A stretch of DNA of 64,000 nucleotides from Luteibacter jiangsuensis (GCF_011742555.1 NZ_JAAQQR010000001.1:682001-746000); one strand, 5' to 3'. Counted from the stretch's first letter, positions 35,588 to 44,488 are shown. Notes: a model not told the origin generated them from the sequence alone. Program-made: numbers and translations.

Positions 35588-37039
35588 ATGCTCGTCCTTG
35601 CCAACCTGATCGACGGACGGCCGTGCGCGCCGCTGAGCGGCAACTACCTCGATGTCGTCGACCCGGCGACGGGCCAGGCGTTCGCGCGCTGCCCCGATTC
35701 CGGGCCGGACGATGTGGCCGCTGCCGTCGCGGCCGCGAGCCGCGCCGCTCCGGCGTGGTCGCGCCTTTCCGCCGAAGCGCGCGCCCGGTGCTTGCAGCGG
35801 TTGGCTGACGCCATCGAGGCCCGCCTGGAACCTTTCGCCGACGCGGAATCGCAGGACAGCGGCAAGCCGCTGGCCCTGGCCCGCTCGCTCGACATCCCGC
35901 GTGCCATCGCCAACCTGCGTTTCTTCGCCGCCGCCGCAAGCCAATGGAGCAGCGAATCGCACGCGATGGAACACGGCGCCATCAACTACACACTGCGCCT
36001 TCCACTCGGTGTAGTGGGCTGCATCAGTCCCTGGAACCTGCCGCTCTACCTTTTCACCTGGAAGATCGCGCCGGCGCTCGCTGCCGGCAACACCGTCGTC
36101 GCCAAGCCCTCCGAGGTCACGCCCTACACCGCCTGGCTACTGGGCACGCTGGTCGAGGACGCCGGCTTCCCGCCCGGCGTGCTCAACATCGTGCACGGCA
36201 CGGGTCCCGCCGTCGGCGAGGCGATCGTCACGCACGAGGCGGTCAAGGCCATCTCGTTCACCGGCAGCACGCGCACGGGGGTGGCCATCGCGTCCGCCGC
36301 GGCGCCGCGCCTCAAGAAGGTGTCCCTGGAACTCGGCGGCAAGAACCCCGCGATCGTCTTCGACGATTTCGATTTCGCCGAGTCCTCCATGGCGACCATC
36401 GTACGCTCGGGTTTCGCCAACCAGGGCGAGATCTGCCTTTGCGGCTCACGCCTGCTCGTACAACGGTCAATCTACGAGCGCTTTCGCGACGACTACCTCC
36501 GGCGTGTGCGCGCCCTGCGCGTGGGCGACCCGCGCGAGGACGGCAACCAGCTCGGCGCGCTCGTCTCGAAGGCGCACTTCGAAAAGGTGACCGGCTGCAT
36601 CGAACGGGCTCGCGCCGAAGGGGGCACGGTGCTCACCGGCGGCGGCCGGGTCGATGTCGGCGGGCGGTGCACCGGGGGATGGTTCATCGAGCCCACCGTC
36701 ATCGAGGGCCTGGCGCCCGACACCGCCACGAACCAGGAAGAGATCTTCGGGCCCGTCGTCACCCTCATCCCCTTCGACAGCGAAGAAGACGCCCTCGAGA
36801 TCGCCAACGGCACGCCATATGGTCTGGCGGCTTCCGTCTGGACGCGCGACGTCTCCCGCGCGCATCGTTTCGCCGCCAGGCTCGACTTCGGCATCGTCTG
36901 GGTGAACTGCTGGATGCTGCGCGACCTGCGCACGCCGTTCGGCGGCAGTAAGCAATCCGGCGTCGGCCGCGAAGGCGGTTTCGAAGCCATGCGTTTCTTC
37001 ACCGAAGCCAGGAACATCTGCATCGACCATGGCCAATGA
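35588..37039 (+). CDS. Aldehyde dehydrogenase, probable 2-aminomuconic/2-hydroxymuconic semialdehyde dehydrogenase
   Basis: A 483-residue NAD-dependent aldehyde dehydrogenase. The catalytic Cys is C283 in NQGEICLCGS, the general-base Glu lies in SLELGGKNP, and the structural block GCISPWNLPLYLFTWK is clear. The C-terminal WVNCWMLRDLRTPFGGSKQSGVGREGG is characteristic of the ALDH8/2-hydroxymuconic semialdehyde group. With the RidA-type protein downstream it probably oxidises 2-aminomuconate 6-semialdehyde to 2-aminomuconate in tryptophan (kynurenine) breakdown. Upper-pathway genes are not in this window. Confidence 0.88.
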   Translation: MLVLANLIDGRPCAPLSGNYLDVVDPATGQAFARCPDSGPDDVAAAVAAASRAAPAWSRLSAEARARCLQRLADAIEARLEPFADAESQDSGKPLALARSLDIPRAIANLRFFAAAASQWSSESHAMEHGAINYTLRLPLGVVGCISPWNLPLYLFTWKIAPALAAGNTVVAKPSEVTPYTAWLLGTLVEDAGFPPGVLNIVHGTGPAVGEAIVTHEAVKAISFTGSTRTGVAIASAAAPRLKKVSLELGGKNPAIVFDDFDFAESSMATIVRSGFANQGEICLCGSRLLVQRSIYERFRDDYLRRVRALRVGDPREDGNQLGALVSKAHFEKVTGCIERARAEGGTVLTGGGRVDVGGRCTGGWFIEPTVIEGLAPDTATNQEEIFGPVVTLIPFDSEEDALEIANGTPYGLAASVWTRDVSRAHRFAARLDFGIVWVNCWMLRDLRTPFGGSKQSGVGREGGFEAMRFFTEARNICIDHGQ

Positions 37040-37448
37040 CATCATCCGCGCCAAGGGCGCGCCTGCCCCGGTGGGGGCCTACCCCCATGCGCGACGCGTG
37101 GGCCCGTTGCTGTTCCTCTCCGGCATCGGTCCCCGCGAGCCGGCCACCAATGCCATACCCGGCAACGTCATGGATGCGGAAGGCAACCTGCTTTCGTACG
37201 ACATCGAGGCGCAGTGCCGTCAGGTGTTCGCCAACGTGCGAACGGTGCTCGAAGCCAGCGGTGCGCGCTTCGAGGATCTGGTGGACGTCACCGTCTACCT
37301 CACCGATATCGCCCACGATTTCGCCGCGTACAACCGCCTGTATGCGGAAGCGTTCGCCGGCGTCGATGCGTGCCGCACCACGGTCGAGGTGAACGCCCTC
37401 CCGACGCCGATCGCCATCGAGCTGAAGTGCGTGGCGGCGTTGGATTGA
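37029..37448 (+). CDS. RidA-family protein, probable 2-aminomuconate deaminase
   Basis: A 139-residue YjgF/RidA/UK114 trimeric protein. The active-site region is ACRTTVEVNALPTPIAIELKC, with the Arg that binds the imine carboxylate. Unlike general RidA, the N-terminal APAPVGAYPHARRVGPLLFLSG and the insert EPATNAIPGNVMDAEGN match 2-aminomuconate deaminases (AmnD/NbaF type), converting aminomuconate to 4-oxalocrotonate. It overlaps the dehydrogenase gene by 11 bases, supporting a shared pathway. Confidence 0.85.
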   Translation: MANDIIRAKGAPAPVGAYPHARRVGPLLFLSGIGPREPATNAIPGNVMDAEGNLLSYDIEAQCRQVFANVRTVLEASGARFEDLVDVTVYLTDIAHDFAAYNRLYAEAFAGVDACRTTVEVNALPTPIAIELKCVAALD

Positions 37449-37460
37449 CGGACCGACGTT

Positions 37461-37543
37461 GTGGGAGCCGCTTCAGCGGCGATCCCGCGGCAGCGGGCAA
37501 GTCTGTCGCGAGCACCCATCACCGCTGAAGCAGCTCCCACACA
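37461..37543. repeat. Composite intergenic repeat, A/A-type arms
   Basis: TGTGGGAGCCGCTTCAGCGG at the left and CACCGCTGAAGCAGCTCCCACA at the right, with the CCCGCGGCAGCGGG centre. Two substitutions (CACCGCTGAAGCAGC) weaken the right hairpin. It lies between the convergent ridA-type gene and hutG. Confidence 0.88.
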
Positions 37544-37570
37544 AGGCCCGCGGCTTACCTCGCCAGCGAG

Positions 37571-38362
37571 TCACGACGTGCGCGCATGCTCCAGACACGC
37601 CTTCAGCATGTCGCCGATGAGAAGCTGCACGTTGGCCGCCTTCGCGGGCAGGTACTCGAACGAATCCTCGTCCATGTAGTTGAGCTGGGAGAGTTCGAGT
37701 TGCACGGCGTCGACGCCCTGCCCCGGCTGGCCGTAATGGCGCGTGATGTAACCACCCTTGAAGCGGCCGTTCACGGCATGCGTGTAGTCCGTCTGGCCCT
37801 CCAGCAGGGCGGCGAGCTTCGCCTGCAACGCCGGCGAGCAGCTTGCCCCGTCGGCGGTACCGATGTTGAAGTCCGGCAGCCGGCCGTCGAAGAGCATGGG
37901 AACGTGGCTGCGGATGGAATGGCCTTCCCACAGCACCACGCGCCCGAAAGCCTTGCGCAGCCGGTTGAGCTCGTCGGCAAGGGCACGGTGGTAGGGCTTC
38001 CACCATCGTTTCACCCGCTCGGCGATCTCGTCGGCATCGGGCTCGGCACCTGGCCGGTAGATCGGGTCGCCGCTGAAGAGGATGGTCGGCACCAGGCCGG
38101 TTTCGCTCCTGCCGGGGTACAGCGCGTGCCCATCGGCCGGGCGGTTCAGGTCCACCACGTAACGCGAGGCAAAGGGCTTGATGACGCTGGCGCCCATGTC
38201 GCGGGCGAAATCGTAAAGCTCGGCCACGTGCCAGTCGGTATCGGGCGACCGGCGCGCCGGCCGCTTCATGCGGGCGGCCAGTTCGTCGGGAATGGCGCTG
38301 CCGTTATGCGGAAGGCTGATCAGTAGCGGCGCCGTGCCGCGATGCAGGGTATACGGGCTCAT
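37571..38362 (-). CDS. hutG: N-formylglutamate deformylase (HutG type)
   Basis: A 263-residue N-formylglutamate amidohydrolase (COG3741), expected to release glutamate from N-formylglutamate in histidine breakdown. Family blocks LISLPHNGSAIPDEL, SPDTDWHVAELYDFA, VVDLNRPADG, LWEGHSIRSHVP and YMDEDSFEY contain the conserved metal-binding His, Asp and Glu. Other hut genes are not in the window, so linkage to histidine use is inferred from the family. It follows the glutathione reductase gene on the same strand. Confidence 0.9.
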   Translation of the reverse strand: MSPYTLHRGTAPLLISLPHNGSAIPDELAARMKRPARRSPDTDWHVAELYDFARDMGASVIKPFASRYVVDLNRPADGHALYPGRSETGLVPTILFSGDPIYRPGAEPDADEIAERVKRWWKPYHRALADELNRLRKAFGRVVLWEGHSIRSHVPMLFDGRLPDFNIGTADGASCSPALQAKLAALLEGQTDYTHAVNGRFKGGYITRHYGQPGQGVDAVQLELSQLNYMDEDSFEYLPAKAANVQLLIGDMLKACLEHARTS

Positions 38363-38378
38363 GCCGGCAGTGTACCGC

Positions 38379-39740
38379 TCAACCGGGCACCCGATCTCCC
38401 ATCAGCACCATCTCTTCCGACACCGTGGGATGGATGGCCAGCGTGGCGTCCAGGTCGGCCTTGGTCGCGCCCATCTTGATCGCCACGGCAAAGCCCTGGA
38501 GGATCTCGTCCACGCCGGGCCCCAGCATCTGCATGCCCACGATGCGGGAGTCGTCGCCCACGCAGATCAGCTTGAACAGCGTGGTCATCGGCCGGTGGGC
38601 GAGTGCGAGCTGCATGGGAGTGAACGACTGCTTGTACAGGTGCACCGCGGCGCCATAGCGCTCCCGCGCCTGTTGCTCCGACATGCCGACGGTGCCCAGC
38701 GGCGGGTGCGAGAACACCACGCTGGGAATGTTCTCGTAGTCGAGCCTGGCATCCGGCTTGCCGCCGAACAACCGGTCGGCCAGCTTCCGCCCCGCCGCCA
38801 CCGCCACGGGAGTGAGCTGCATGCGCGGCGTCACGTCGCCCACGGCATACACCCCCGGCACGTTGGTGTTCTGGTAGTCGTCGATCTCCACGTGGCCATG
38901 CTCGCCGGTGCGCAGCCCGATGCGCTCGGCATCCAGCGAGGCGGTATTCGAATCGCGGCCCACCGCGAAAATGAGGACGTCGTAGGGTCCCGGCCGTGAG
39001 CCGCTGTCGCAGTCGAGCAGAAGCACGCCGTCCTTCTCGTGCGCGGCTTCGATCTGGCAGCCGTAATGGATGTCGATGCCGTGTTTCTGCATCTCCTCAC
39101 CAAGGACGAAGGCCATCTCTTCGTCGAACCCGCCCATCAGGCGGCCACGTACGTACATGTCCACGTCGCATCCGAGCGCACGCAGCACGCCGGCCAGTTC
39201 GACGGCGATGTAACCGCCGCCGACGATCGCCGCGCGGCGTGGGCAGGCGCGCAGGTCGAAGAATTCGTCCGAGGTGATGCCGAGTTCGAACCCCGGCTTG
39301 TCGAGCCGGCGCGGCGACGAACCGGTGGCGATGACGATGTGCGGCGCGGTCAGTACTCGCGGGCCCGCCTGGATGCGATCCGGCGCGAGGAAACGGCCGA
39401 CTTCCCGAACGAGGGTGATGTGCCCCGTATCGAGCGTTTGCGCATATTTTCCGCGGATGCGCTGGATGTATTCGTCGCGGCGTTCGATGAACCGCGGCCA
39501 GTCGAGGCTGCCCGGTTTGTCATGGAAGCCGTAGTCGACCGCGATGTACTGCGCTTCGGCCATCTGCGCCGCGTACCACATCGCCTTCTTCGGCACGCAG
39601 CCCACGTTCACGCAGGTGCCACCGAGCTCGTTCGGCTCCAGCAACGCCACCTTGGCACCATGTTTCGACGCCCGGATCGCCGCGGCCAGGCCGCCGGATC
39701 CGCCGCCGATAACGATGAGGTCGAAGGTTTCCGCGGTCAT
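38379..39740 (-). CDS. gorA: Glutathione-disulfide reductase
   Basis: A 453-residue FAD- and NADPH-dependent disulfide reductase. The FAD motif is LIVIGGGSGGLAAAIRA, the redox-active disulfide is C43-C48 in GGTCVNVGCVPKK, the NAD(P) motif is AIVGGGYIAVELAGVL, and the C-terminal base is His in AIHPTVSEEMVLMG. The ATG at 39740 has AAGGA eight bases upstream. hutG is 16 bases downstream, so the two may share a transcript. Confidence 0.95.
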   Translation of the reverse strand: MTAETFDLIVIGGGSGGLAAAIRASKHGAKVALLEPNELGGTCVNVGCVPKKAMWYAAQMAEAQYIAVDYGFHDKPGSLDWPRFIERRDEYIQRIRGKYAQTLDTGHITLVREVGRFLAPDRIQAGPRVLTAPHIVIATGSSPRRLDKPGFELGITSDEFFDLRACPRRAAIVGGGYIAVELAGVLRALGCDVDMYVRGRLMGGFDEEMAFVLGEEMQKHGIDIHYGCQIEAAHEKDGVLLLDCDSGSRPGPYDVLIFAVGRDSNTASLDAERIGLRTGEHGHVEIDDYQNTNVPGVYAVGDVTPRMQLTPVAVAAGRKLADRLFGGKPDARLDYENIPSVVFSHPPLGTVGMSEQQARERYGAAVHLYKQSFTPMQLALAHRPMTTLFKLICVGDDSRIVGMQMLGPGVDEILQGFAVAIKMGATKADLDATLAIHPTVSEEMVLMGDRVPG

Positions 39741-39886
39741 GCGTGGGTTCCTTGGCGTGGGAACCGCCACCGTAGCAGAACGTCCCGGTGTCGCGCCCGC
39801 GCGATACCTTCGGGAAAATTGACCACGCGCAAGAGCTGGCTGGGAATTCCGCGCTACGTTGGCCGCTTTCGGCGACGGGACCCACC

Positions 39887-40291
39887 ATGTCCACCGGCTA
39901 CAACGATCTGCATACGAGCTACGGCCGCTGCCTGCGCTCGCGCGGTTTCATCGAGCGCGTCTACGAAATCCTCCTCGCCCGCGATCCGCGCATCCCGCCG
40001 CTCTTCGAGAAAACCGACTTCCAGAAACAGCACATGGCCCTCCGTCGCGGCATCAGCCTGGCGATTTCATGGGCCGCGGGAGACGGCATGGCGCAGCGCC
40101 CTGTCGAAGAAATGATTCGCGTCCACGCACGCATGGGCCGGGCGCCGGTATTGCCCGTGCTGCACGATCACTGGCTGGAGAGCCTCTTGCAGGCCGTGCG
40201 TGAGCGCGACGATCAGCTCACGCCCGAGTTGGAGGCGCGCTGGCGCGAAGCCATGAGCAAGGTCACGCACGCGTTTGCCATCGCCTTCTGA
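39887..40291 (+). CDS. Single-domain globin
   Basis: A 134-residue heme globin. The pattern LFEKTDFQKQHMALRRGISLAISWA fits the B-E helix region, with the likely proximal His at H80 in MIRVHARMGRA and a typical HDHWLESLLQAVRERD segment after it. Such single-domain globins bind O2 or NO and may act in NO detoxification or sensing. It is divergent from gorA (redox defence) with 146 bases between, and no partner domain is fused. Confidence 0.82.
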   Translation: MSTGYNDLHTSYGRCLRSRGFIERVYEILLARDPRIPPLFEKTDFQKQHMALRRGISLAISWAAGDGMAQRPVEEMIRVHARMGRAPVLPVLHDHWLESLLQAVRERDDQLTPELEARWREAMSKVTHAFAIAF

Positions 40292-40309
40292 CGATCGCCG
40301 TCTGATGCG

Positions 40310-41569
40310 TCACAGGGCGAAACGGCCGGGTGCGAAGGGCGCGGGATCGATGGCGGGCGTGGCGCCGGTCAGCAGGTCGGCCAGCAGTTCGCCCGTGGCC
40401 GCCGACATGCTGATGCCGAGCATGCCGTGTGCCGTGGCATAGGCAAGGTTCGACCAGCGCGTACTTGTTCCGATGATCGGCACTTCGTCCACGCTCATCG
40501 GCCGCCAGCCCCACCACGGCACGACCTCCCCCTGGCCCTCCGGTTCGTGCAGGTACGCCGCGGCACCGCGGCGCAAAGCGTCGATGCGCACGTCGTTGAG
40601 CCCGGGCTCGAAGCCCGAGAACTCCATCGTGCTGCCGAGCCGATAACCAGACCGCCATGGCGTGACGCACACCGCCGCCTCGCGCAACACCAGCGAATGG
40701 TGGGGCGCACGCGACGGTGGCCGCTCCCATGTGAGCGAATAACCCTTGCCCGGCTGCATCGGCAAGCGGATGTCGAGCAGGCGGCCCACCAACGGCGACC
40801 ACGCACCGAGCGCCATCACCACACGCTCCCCGCCGAAGACGCCGCCGGTGGTGCGCACATGGGAAATCCGGGTGCCGTCGAACACGAACTCGTCCACGCG
40901 CGCACCGGTTTCAATCGCACCACCCTGTTCCCGCACGCGCCGCGCCAACTCGGCCACGTACTGGTCGGGCCGCAAGCGCGCGTCGCCCGGGTGCAACAAC
41001 GCGCCGGCCACGCCTTCGCGCAGGGCTGGTTCAAGCGCCAGCGCCGCATCGCCGTCGAGCTCGCTCACTTCCATACCGAGCCGCCGCAGCAGATCGACGT
41101 GGGGGCGATCCGCGAGCAGCGTCCTGGCATCGCGATAGACGTAGAGCTCGCCCGTCGATTCGAATTCGCAGTCCAGCCCCTCATTCGCGACGAGGTCGTC
41201 GAGCAAGGCACGCGACCGCGAGAGGATCGCCCCGCGCGCCTCGCCGGCGCGTTCGAAGTCGCGCCAGTTGCATCGCCGGGCGAAGCCCAGCAACCAGCGC
41301 GCCCTCGCCGCGTCGGGCCGGGGGTTCACGTAGAGCGGTGCGTCCCGCCGCAGCAGCGAGCGCAAGGCCACGCCCACCATGCCCGGCATGGTCAGCGGCG
41401 CGGCGTGACTCGGCGTCACGGTGCCGCAATTGCCATGCGAACTCCCGCTGCCCGGAAGTCCTTGTTCCAGCACGCGAACGCTGGCGCCTCTCTTCAGCAG
41501 ATAGAGCGCGCAGGCAAGCCCTATCACGCCCCCGCCGAGGATCAGCACGTCACTTTGGGATCGGTCCAT
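40310..41569 (-). CDS. FAD-dependent D-amino-acid dehydrogenase-like oxidoreductase
   Basis: A 419-residue DAO-superfamily flavoprotein. The FAD motif is LILGGGVIGLACALYLLKRG (about 9-28), and the C-terminal block WGWRPMSVDEVPIIG and YATAHGMLGISMSAATGELLADL is typical of DadA. Likely roles are oxidation of D-amino acids (DadA) or of D-hydroxyproline. It has no lrp or dadX neighbour, so DadA itself is not certain. Separate transcription unit. Confidence 0.85.
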   Translation of the reverse strand: MDRSQSDVLILGGGVIGLACALYLLKRGASVRVLEQGLPGSGSSHGNCGTVTPSHAAPLTMPGMVGVALRSLLRRDAPLYVNPRPDAARARWLLGFARRCNWRDFERAGEARGAILSRSRALLDDLVANEGLDCEFESTGELYVYRDARTLLADRPHVDLLRRLGMEVSELDGDAALALEPALREGVAGALLHPGDARLRPDQYVAELARRVREQGGAIETGARVDEFVFDGTRISHVRTTGGVFGGERVVMALGAWSPLVGRLLDIRLPMQPGKGYSLTWERPPSRAPHHSLVLREAAVCVTPWRSGYRLGSTMEFSGFEPGLNDVRIDALRRGAAAYLHEPEGQGEVVPWWGWRPMSVDEVPIIGTSTRWSNLAYATAHGMLGISMSAATGELLADLLTGATPAIDPAPFAPGRFAL

Positions 41570-41681
41570 TCCCCATTCTAGCGCCCCATACGGCAGATGA
41601 ATTCGCGCGCTTTGGCAGGTATTCCGTGCAACTTATTGATTTGATACTCTCGTTCCCGCCTGAGATGGACAGGACCGCGCC

Positions 41682-42254
41682 ATGATTCCAGCCCCTTACC
41701 GCCCCAGCTTCCGAAGCCTCGCCGGCGTCGCGACCGTGACGGCGCTGGCCATGTTCCTTGCCGCCTGCGGCAGTGCGCCCCACAAGCCGTCGTCGTCGCA
41801 GCGCCGCAATCCGGCCTCGGCGGTGCCTATCGCGAAGAACCTGAACTGGTCCATGGCCCCCGCCGCCGCACCGCCGGCGGACGCGGCCAACGACGTGCTG
41901 TTCCGCGCCATCGGCCTGGTCGGCACCCCTTACCGCTGGGGTGGCAACACGCCGCAGGGCGGCTTCGACTGCAGCGGCCTCATCAACTACATCTACATGA
42001 CCTCCACCGGCCTGCGCCTGCCGCGCACGTCCGCCGAGATGGCGGCCCTCGACAAGCCCAAGGTTCGCGAGAGCGAACTTGCCAGTGGCGACCTTGTGTT
42101 CTTCGGACGCGGCCATATCACCCACGTAGGCGTTTACGTCGGTAAGGGTCGTTTCGTGCATGCGCCCAACTCGGGCGGCACGGTACGCTTGGACGACCTC
42201 GAAGGTGCCTACTGGAAAGAGAACTTCGCCTATGGCCGGCGGGTTCTCAACTGA
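41682..42254 (+). CDS. NlpC/P60-family lipoprotein endopeptidase (Spr/MepS-like)
   Basis: A 190-residue predicted lipoprotein with lipobox LAAC (C29), then a linker and a C-terminal NlpC/P60 domain. The catalytic triad is visible as C97 in GGFDCSGLINYIYM, His in HITHVGVYVG and the second His in FVHAPNSGG. It is probably a peptidoglycan D,L-endopeptidase at the outer membrane, as MepS. Start at 41682 is the first ATG giving a good signal peptide. Followed by ohr on the same strand, 28 bases on. Confidence 0.92.
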   Translation: MIPAPYRPSFRSLAGVATVTALAMFLAACGSAPHKPSSSQRRNPASAVPIAKNLNWSMAPAAAPPADAANDVLFRAIGLVGTPYRWGGNTPQGGFDCSGLINYIYMTSTGLRLPRTSAEMAALDKPKVRESELASGDLVFFGRGHITHVGVYVGKGRFVHAPNSGGTVRLDDLEGAYWKENFAYGRRVLN

Positions 42255-42282
42255 TCCCCCCCCTGATTCAAGGACATCCGAA

Positions 42283-42735
42283 ATGAGCAACATCTCGAAG
42301 CTGCAGAAGGTCCTCTACACCGCGCATGCCAAGGTCGCGGGCGGGCGCGAAGGTCACGGCGAGACCGATGACGGCCAGGTCAAGGTCGACCTTCGCCTGC
42401 CGAAGGAAATGGGTGGTAACGGCGGCGGCACGAACCCCGAGCAGCTCTTCGCCATCGGCTACGCCGCCTGTTTCGAAGGCGCGGTGCGTTTCGTGGCCGG
42501 CCAGGAAAAGGTCAAGGTCGACGGCGCGTCGGTCGCCAGCAGCGTGAGCATCGGCCCCCGCGAGGATTCCGGCTTCGGCATCCGCGCGAAGCTGGAAGTG
42601 TCGCTCCCGGGTGTGGACGCCGAAAAGGCCAAGCACATCGTCCAGACCGCGCACGAGAAAGTCTGCCCCTACTCGCACGCCACCCGCGGCAATATCGACC
42701 TCGAAATCACGGTGAACGGCGAATCGGTCGTCTGA
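42283..42735 (+). CDS. ohr: Organic hydroperoxide resistance protein
   Basis: A 150-residue OsmC/Ohr thiol peroxidase that reduces organic hydroperoxides with lipoyl or thiol donors. Peroxidatic Cys C63 lies in GYAACFEGA and resolving Cys C128 in EKVCPYSHATRGN, both in the Ohr-specific contexts. ATG 42283 with AAGGA eight bases upstream. No OhrR-type regulator gene is adjacent. A rho-independent terminator follows. Confidence 0.94.
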   Translation: MSNISKLQKVLYTAHAKVAGGREGHGETDDGQVKVDLRLPKEMGGNGGGTNPEQLFAIGYAACFEGAVRFVAGQEKVKVDGASVASSVSIGPREDSGFGIRAKLEVSLPGVDAEKAKHIVQTAHEKVCPYSHATRGNIDLEITVNGESVV

Positions 42736-42760
42736 TTCGACCGGCTTCCGCGAAACATGG

Positions 42761-42790
42761 AACGGCGCCTTCGGGCGCCGTTCTTTTTCC
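42761..42790 (+). terminator. Rho-independent terminator of ohr
   Basis: A strong stem AACGGCGCC-TTCG-GGCGCCGTT with a UUCG-type tetraloop, followed by CTTTTTCC, starts 26 bases after the ohr stop. Confidence 0.9.
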
Positions 42791-42958
42791 GTCCCGACAA
42801 GACTTCCGGCAGGGGCAGCCGATCGCAATAAAGCGCATGGTGCGGCCAATGCGCCTGGACACGGATCTCATCGTGCTGCAGCAGGGCGAGGTCGCCTTCA
42901 TGCTGTGGATGCTGCTCTTCGGCGCCCGACGCCATTTGTTCCACAAGGAGATCCCTGC

Positions 42959-43372
42959 ATGACGATGCTCGAAGACGCGAAGGTACCGCTCCGCATAAAG
43001 CTGGCGGGATTATGGACGTCGCTGATGTTCTGTTACGTCTACGGCGACTTCTTCGGACTCTTCGCGCCGGGCCGCCTGCAGGACATGATGGCAGGCAACT
43101 TCGGTCCGCTGGGACCCACGACACCGGGCATCCTGGTCGGCGTGAGCGTGATGCTCGCCGTTCCCGCCCTGATGATCGCCGCTTCACTGATCCTGCCCGC
43201 GGCCGCTTGCCGTTGGGCGAACATCCTCGCAGGCGCGGTGTACACGATCATCATGTTGCTGACGATGCAGGGCGCGCTTCCGTTCTATGTAACGCTTGGC
43301 GTCATCGAGGTCCTGCTGACCGCTGCCGTCGTGGTCTATGCATGGCGATGGCCGCGGGCGAGAAGCCTATAG
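42959..43372 (+). CDS. Four-helix membrane protein (DUF6326-like)
   Basis: A 137-residue integral membrane protein with four predicted helices. The start block VPLRIKLAGLWTSLMFCYVYGDFFGLF followed by PGRLQDMMAG resembles the DUF6326 group of unknown function. AAGGAG lies eight bases before the ATG, a strong start. It is preceded by 168 bases with no supported gene. No function can be assigned. Confidence 0.75.
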   Translation: MTMLEDAKVPLRIKLAGLWTSLMFCYVYGDFFGLFAPGRLQDMMAGNFGPLGPTTPGILVGVSVMLAVPALMIAASLILPAAACRWANILAGAVYTIIMLLTMQGALPFYVTLGVIEVLLTAAVVVYAWRWPRARSL

Positions 43373-43968
43373 GCATGTAACCAAGAAGAGGACTCCACGC
43401 GTGCTCGCCGCCATGGCGGCTCCTACAGAAGAGCGCCTGACTCCAAGCTGCCTCAACACCACCCACCGTCGTGCCGGCGCACGCCGGCACCCAGCGCCCC
43501 GGTCAGCAACGATGCGAGGGCCCATCATCGGCTCTGCCTCTCACATCAACCCACCGCACCGTCCGATGCCGGCAGCCGTCGCCCTCGCCGCGATGTCTGG
43601 AGTCGAGGGTGGCCGGGTGGAAAAGGCCCGAAGGGGGCCGGCCTGGACGGCCGGCCGTTTTCGCCGAGGCAGGGATGCCGAGTCGAAAACCCCCGCCCGG
43701 ACGCCCGGGTCCGCCGCGGCGAAGCCATAAGACACTAGCCGCGAAGCGGCTCTCCTTTCGCAAGGAACGACGTAAGTCTTCGCGGCGAGGGCGACGGCTG
43801 CCGGCTTCCAGCCACGCCACAGGCGCCGAACGCGAGGCCGACAGCCGAGCCGCCCCCCCTGCGAAGGGAACCCACAAGCGCCAAGCCACGAAGCAACAGT
43901 CTTCCAAATATGCGGGGAACAAAAAAGGCGCCCGGAGGCGCCTTTTTTCGATCCGCAACAAACGGCGC
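43373..43968. other. 596-bp intergenic region with structured repeat-like DNA
   Basis: No supported gene is present. The stretch holds a TCGCCGCCATGGCGGC hairpin with CTCCTACA (about 43404-43427), a GTGCCGGCGCACGCCGGCAC palindrome (43470-43489), and two blocks of paired G+C-rich stems (GGCCGGCCTGGACGGCCGGCC near 43640; GCGGCGAAGCC and TAGCCGCGAAGCGGC near 43720). Overlapping open frames on both strands are low-complexity, which suggests a structured, noncoding dispersed element. The slyD terminator lies at its right end. Confidence 0.5.
43921..43948 (-). terminator. Rho-independent terminator of slyD
   Basis: The stem AAAAAAGGCGCC-CGGA-GGCGCCTTTTTT lies 20 bases past the slyD stop on the minus strand with a T6 run. 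The symmetric flanks allow bidirectional use. Confidence 0.92.
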
Positions 43969-44457
43969 TCAGTGCGCGCCGTCGCCGTTCGGGTGGGCGT
44001 GGCCGTGGGCGATCTCTTCTTCCGAGGCGTCGCGCACGGCCTGCACGTCGATGTGGAAGTTCAGGGTCTTGCCGGCCATCGGGTGATTGAGGTCGATGTC
44101 GACCACACTGGAACCCACCTTCTGCACCACGACGACGCGGCTGCCGCCTTCCTTCAGGGAGAGGACGGTGGTGTCGCCGGCCTTCAGGCCCTTGCCCTGC
44201 TGCGGGAAGTACTTCTTCGGCACGCGCTGGGTCATGCCTTCCTGGCGCTCGCCGTAGCCCTGTTCCGGGGCGATCTCGACGTCGAAGACGTCACCGACCG
44301 ACTTGCCCTCGAGACCGGCTTCCAGGCCGGGAATCAGCTGGCCGTGGCCGAGCAGGATCCACAACGGCTCGCCGCCGTCCATCGAGCTTTCGACCTTCTC
44401 GCCGTCCACGGTGAGCGAGTAATGGAACGAGACGACCTTGCCCTTGCCAGCCTGCAT
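43969..44457 (-). CDS. slyD: FKBP-type peptidyl-prolyl isomerase SlyD
   Basis: A 162-residue isomerase and chaperone with the FKBP domain split by an insert-in-flap (IF) domain: FHYSLTVDGEKVESSMDGGEPLWILLGHGQLIPGLE at the N-terminus, GYGERQEGMTQRVPKKYF in the IF region and FHIDVQAVRDAS at the end. The C-terminal tail has only a few His (HGHAHPNGDGAH), so the nickel-binding tail of E. coli SlyD is much reduced. ATG 44457 is the conserved start (MQAGKGKVVSFHY). Confidence 0.93.
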   Translation of the reverse strand: MQAGKGKVVSFHYSLTVDGEKVESSMDGGEPLWILLGHGQLIPGLEAGLEGKSVGDVFDVEIAPEQGYGERQEGMTQRVPKKYFPQQGKGLKAGDTTVLSLKEGGSRVVVVQKVGSSVVDIDLNHPMAGKTLNFHIDVQAVRDASEEEIAHGHAHPNGDGAH

Positions 44458-44488
44458 GTTGGTTTCTACCCAAGGAAAACGAGGGATT

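Noticed and set aside
42837-42962. 41-residue open frame just upstream of the DUF6326-like gene, overlapping it as ATGA
   Set aside because: Weak ribosome site, no recognisable motif and inconsistent codon pattern; it probably reflects chance, although the overlap is noted.
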